DNA from: Spirochaetia bacterium
Lineage (GTDB): Bacteria; Spirochaetota; Spirochaetia; Treponematales; Breznakiellaceae
NCBI GenBank assembly: GCA_025997675.1
Contig: BNUX01000083.1
Location: 1 to 13,414, forward strand
DNA length: 13,414 nucleotides
Reading direction: 5' to 3'
In this document: one piece after another, positions 12,722-13,414 of the stretch
Layout of the letters: every line of letters starts with the position of its first letter
Position numbering within the stretch: the stretch's first letter is position 1
The notes under the pieces: generated by a model
Told to the model about the DNA's origin: nothing
Database searches by the model: none
The model's input: only the letters and a program-made list of their open reading frames with translations
Made by a program: the position numbers and the translations under genes

Positions 12722-13414
12722 TTAGTGATACCGCTCCCGTATCTCCGCCGCCAGGTAAAAGGACCCTGTCCCCAGCACCGGCAAACTAGCCGTCCGCCGT
12801 TCCTCCAGCACGTAATCAATAGCCTTTCCCGTTTCCGGTATAAACAACAGTTCCGGCACGGAGGCGCCCTTTGTTTTCCGCCGTTCCAGTTCCGCCGCAA
12901 ACACTTTGTGTATGCCCTTGGGGTCGCTAACCTTGAAGGTCCCCGGTGTGGTAATAACAATCCTGGAGAATCGGGGTACCAGTATCGCTGCCATGGCTTC
13001 CGTGTTCTTCCCAACGGCGCACCCGAAGATTAGTATGCCCCCATCACCGTACAGCGCCGTAAAGGTGTTCGCGCAGAGTTCCACGCTTTTTTCCGTATGC
13101 GCCCCGTCGATGATCACCGGCGCCACCGCTTCGGGCCGCAGTTTTTCAAACCGGGCGGGGAGGGTAAAGTTTCGCAGCCCCCGGTCAATGGTCTCTGCGT
13201 CCAGTGCGGGGAAGGCGTGTTTCAAAGCGACAACCGCAAGCCCCGCGTTCAGGGCCTGTACGGCGCCGGGTATGCCCACGGTCAGCTTCAGGGGCCCGGG
13301 GAAAAATCCCCCGGTTTTAAAAACCAGGGTAAAATCCGTGCCGCCGTCCCGGACCGCCACATCCCTGATTTCCGCAATCTCCGGAAAATAGAGCAGGGGG
13401 GACTTCTTTTCCGC
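12722..13414 (-). CDS. folC: Folylpolyglutamate synthase/dihydrofolate synthase, C-terminal part
   Basis: FolC adds glutamate to (dihydro)folate in the cytoplasm, with ATP, and in many bacteria also makes dihydrofolate from dihydropteroate. The frame is open to the window edge at 13414 (AEKKSPLLYFPEIAEIRDV upstream of the GTG at 13360), so the 5' end is outside; about 230 C-terminal residues are seen. Recognisable Mur-ligase-type features: GIPGAVQALNAGLAVVAL (end of the central domain), LDAETIDRGLRNFTLPARFE, the PVIIDGAHTEKS segment (the family's 'DGAHN' with T for N), GGILIFGCAVGKNTEAMAAI, and the end LGTGSFYLAAEIRERYH. The upstream P-loop cannot be seen, so FolC rather than another Mur ligase is judged from the C-terminal half. 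Its stop touches the antitoxin remnant on the other strand, whose promoter would produce RNA antisense to folC. Confidence 0.85.
   Translation of the reverse strand, partial: AEKKSPLLYFPEIAEIRDVAVRDGGTDFTLVFKTGGFFPGPLKLTVGIPGAVQALNAGLAVVALKHAFPALDAETIDRGLRNFTLPARFEKLRPEAVAPVIIDGAHTEKSVELCANTFTALYGDGGILIFGCAVGKNTEAMAAILVPRFSRIVITTPGTFKVSDPKGIHKVFAAELERRKTKGASVPELLFIPETGKAIDYVLEERRTASLPVLGTGSFYLAAEIRERYH

Overview
The window looks like a piece of a treponeme (spirochaete) chromosome with fairly high G+C, perhaps a host-associated, termite-gut type Treponema. That assignment is an inference from memory of family style: the TRAP solute receptor, the RodZ-like/RimO pair, the uridine kinase carrying a threonyl-tRNA-synthetase-like front end, and the general protein style. 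No database search was possible.

Left part (2-728, plus): the 3' portion of a DctP-type TRAP receptor gene. Its reading frame changes near position 90-105, so it is broken or contains a sequence error. It converges on and overlaps a minus-strand cluster that reads, in transcription order, LolA-like periplasmic protein (6906-6199), RodZ-like membrane HTH protein (6180-5068), rimO (5075-3768), a UvrD/PcrA helicase (3727-1460) and a shortened aminotransferase-like protein (1473-682). Gaps are 40 nt or less and two junctions overlap, so these genes are probably co-transcribed, with a possible extra promoter in front of the helicase. The cluster mixes envelope biogenesis, ribosome modification and DNA repair.

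Middle part (6994-11549, plus): divergent from the LolA-like gene. It carries a flavin-binding PNPOx-like protein overlapping pyrF by 4 nt, then, behind its own promoter, pncB and a uridine kinase-like fusion protein. PyrF (UMP synthesis), PncB (nicotinate salvage) and the kinase (probable UMP salvage) form a small nucleotide/NAD supply block.

Right part (11558-13414): the accessory-looking section. A minus-strand protein of unrecognised family (12271-11558) lies downstream of a strange 450-bp region. That region holds a short G/C hairpin, eight 21-bp tandem repeats each centred on a TCGGYRCCGA dyad (two helical turns apart), a bulged hairpin closing the array, an AT-rich stretch with a 10-bp inverted repeat, a plausible minus-strand promoter, and a near-consensus plus-strand promoter. 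The plus-strand promoter leads into only 13 codons of what looks like a ribbon-helix-helix antitoxin. The remnant stops exactly at the folC stop codon, so the promoter now points antisense into folC (minus, 5' end outside the window).

The items most worth following up are the phased dyad array in the probable leader of the unknown gene, and the decapitated antitoxin with its intact promoter. Several genes also have a -10 box only about 6-7 nt from the start codon, suggesting leaderless mRNAs.
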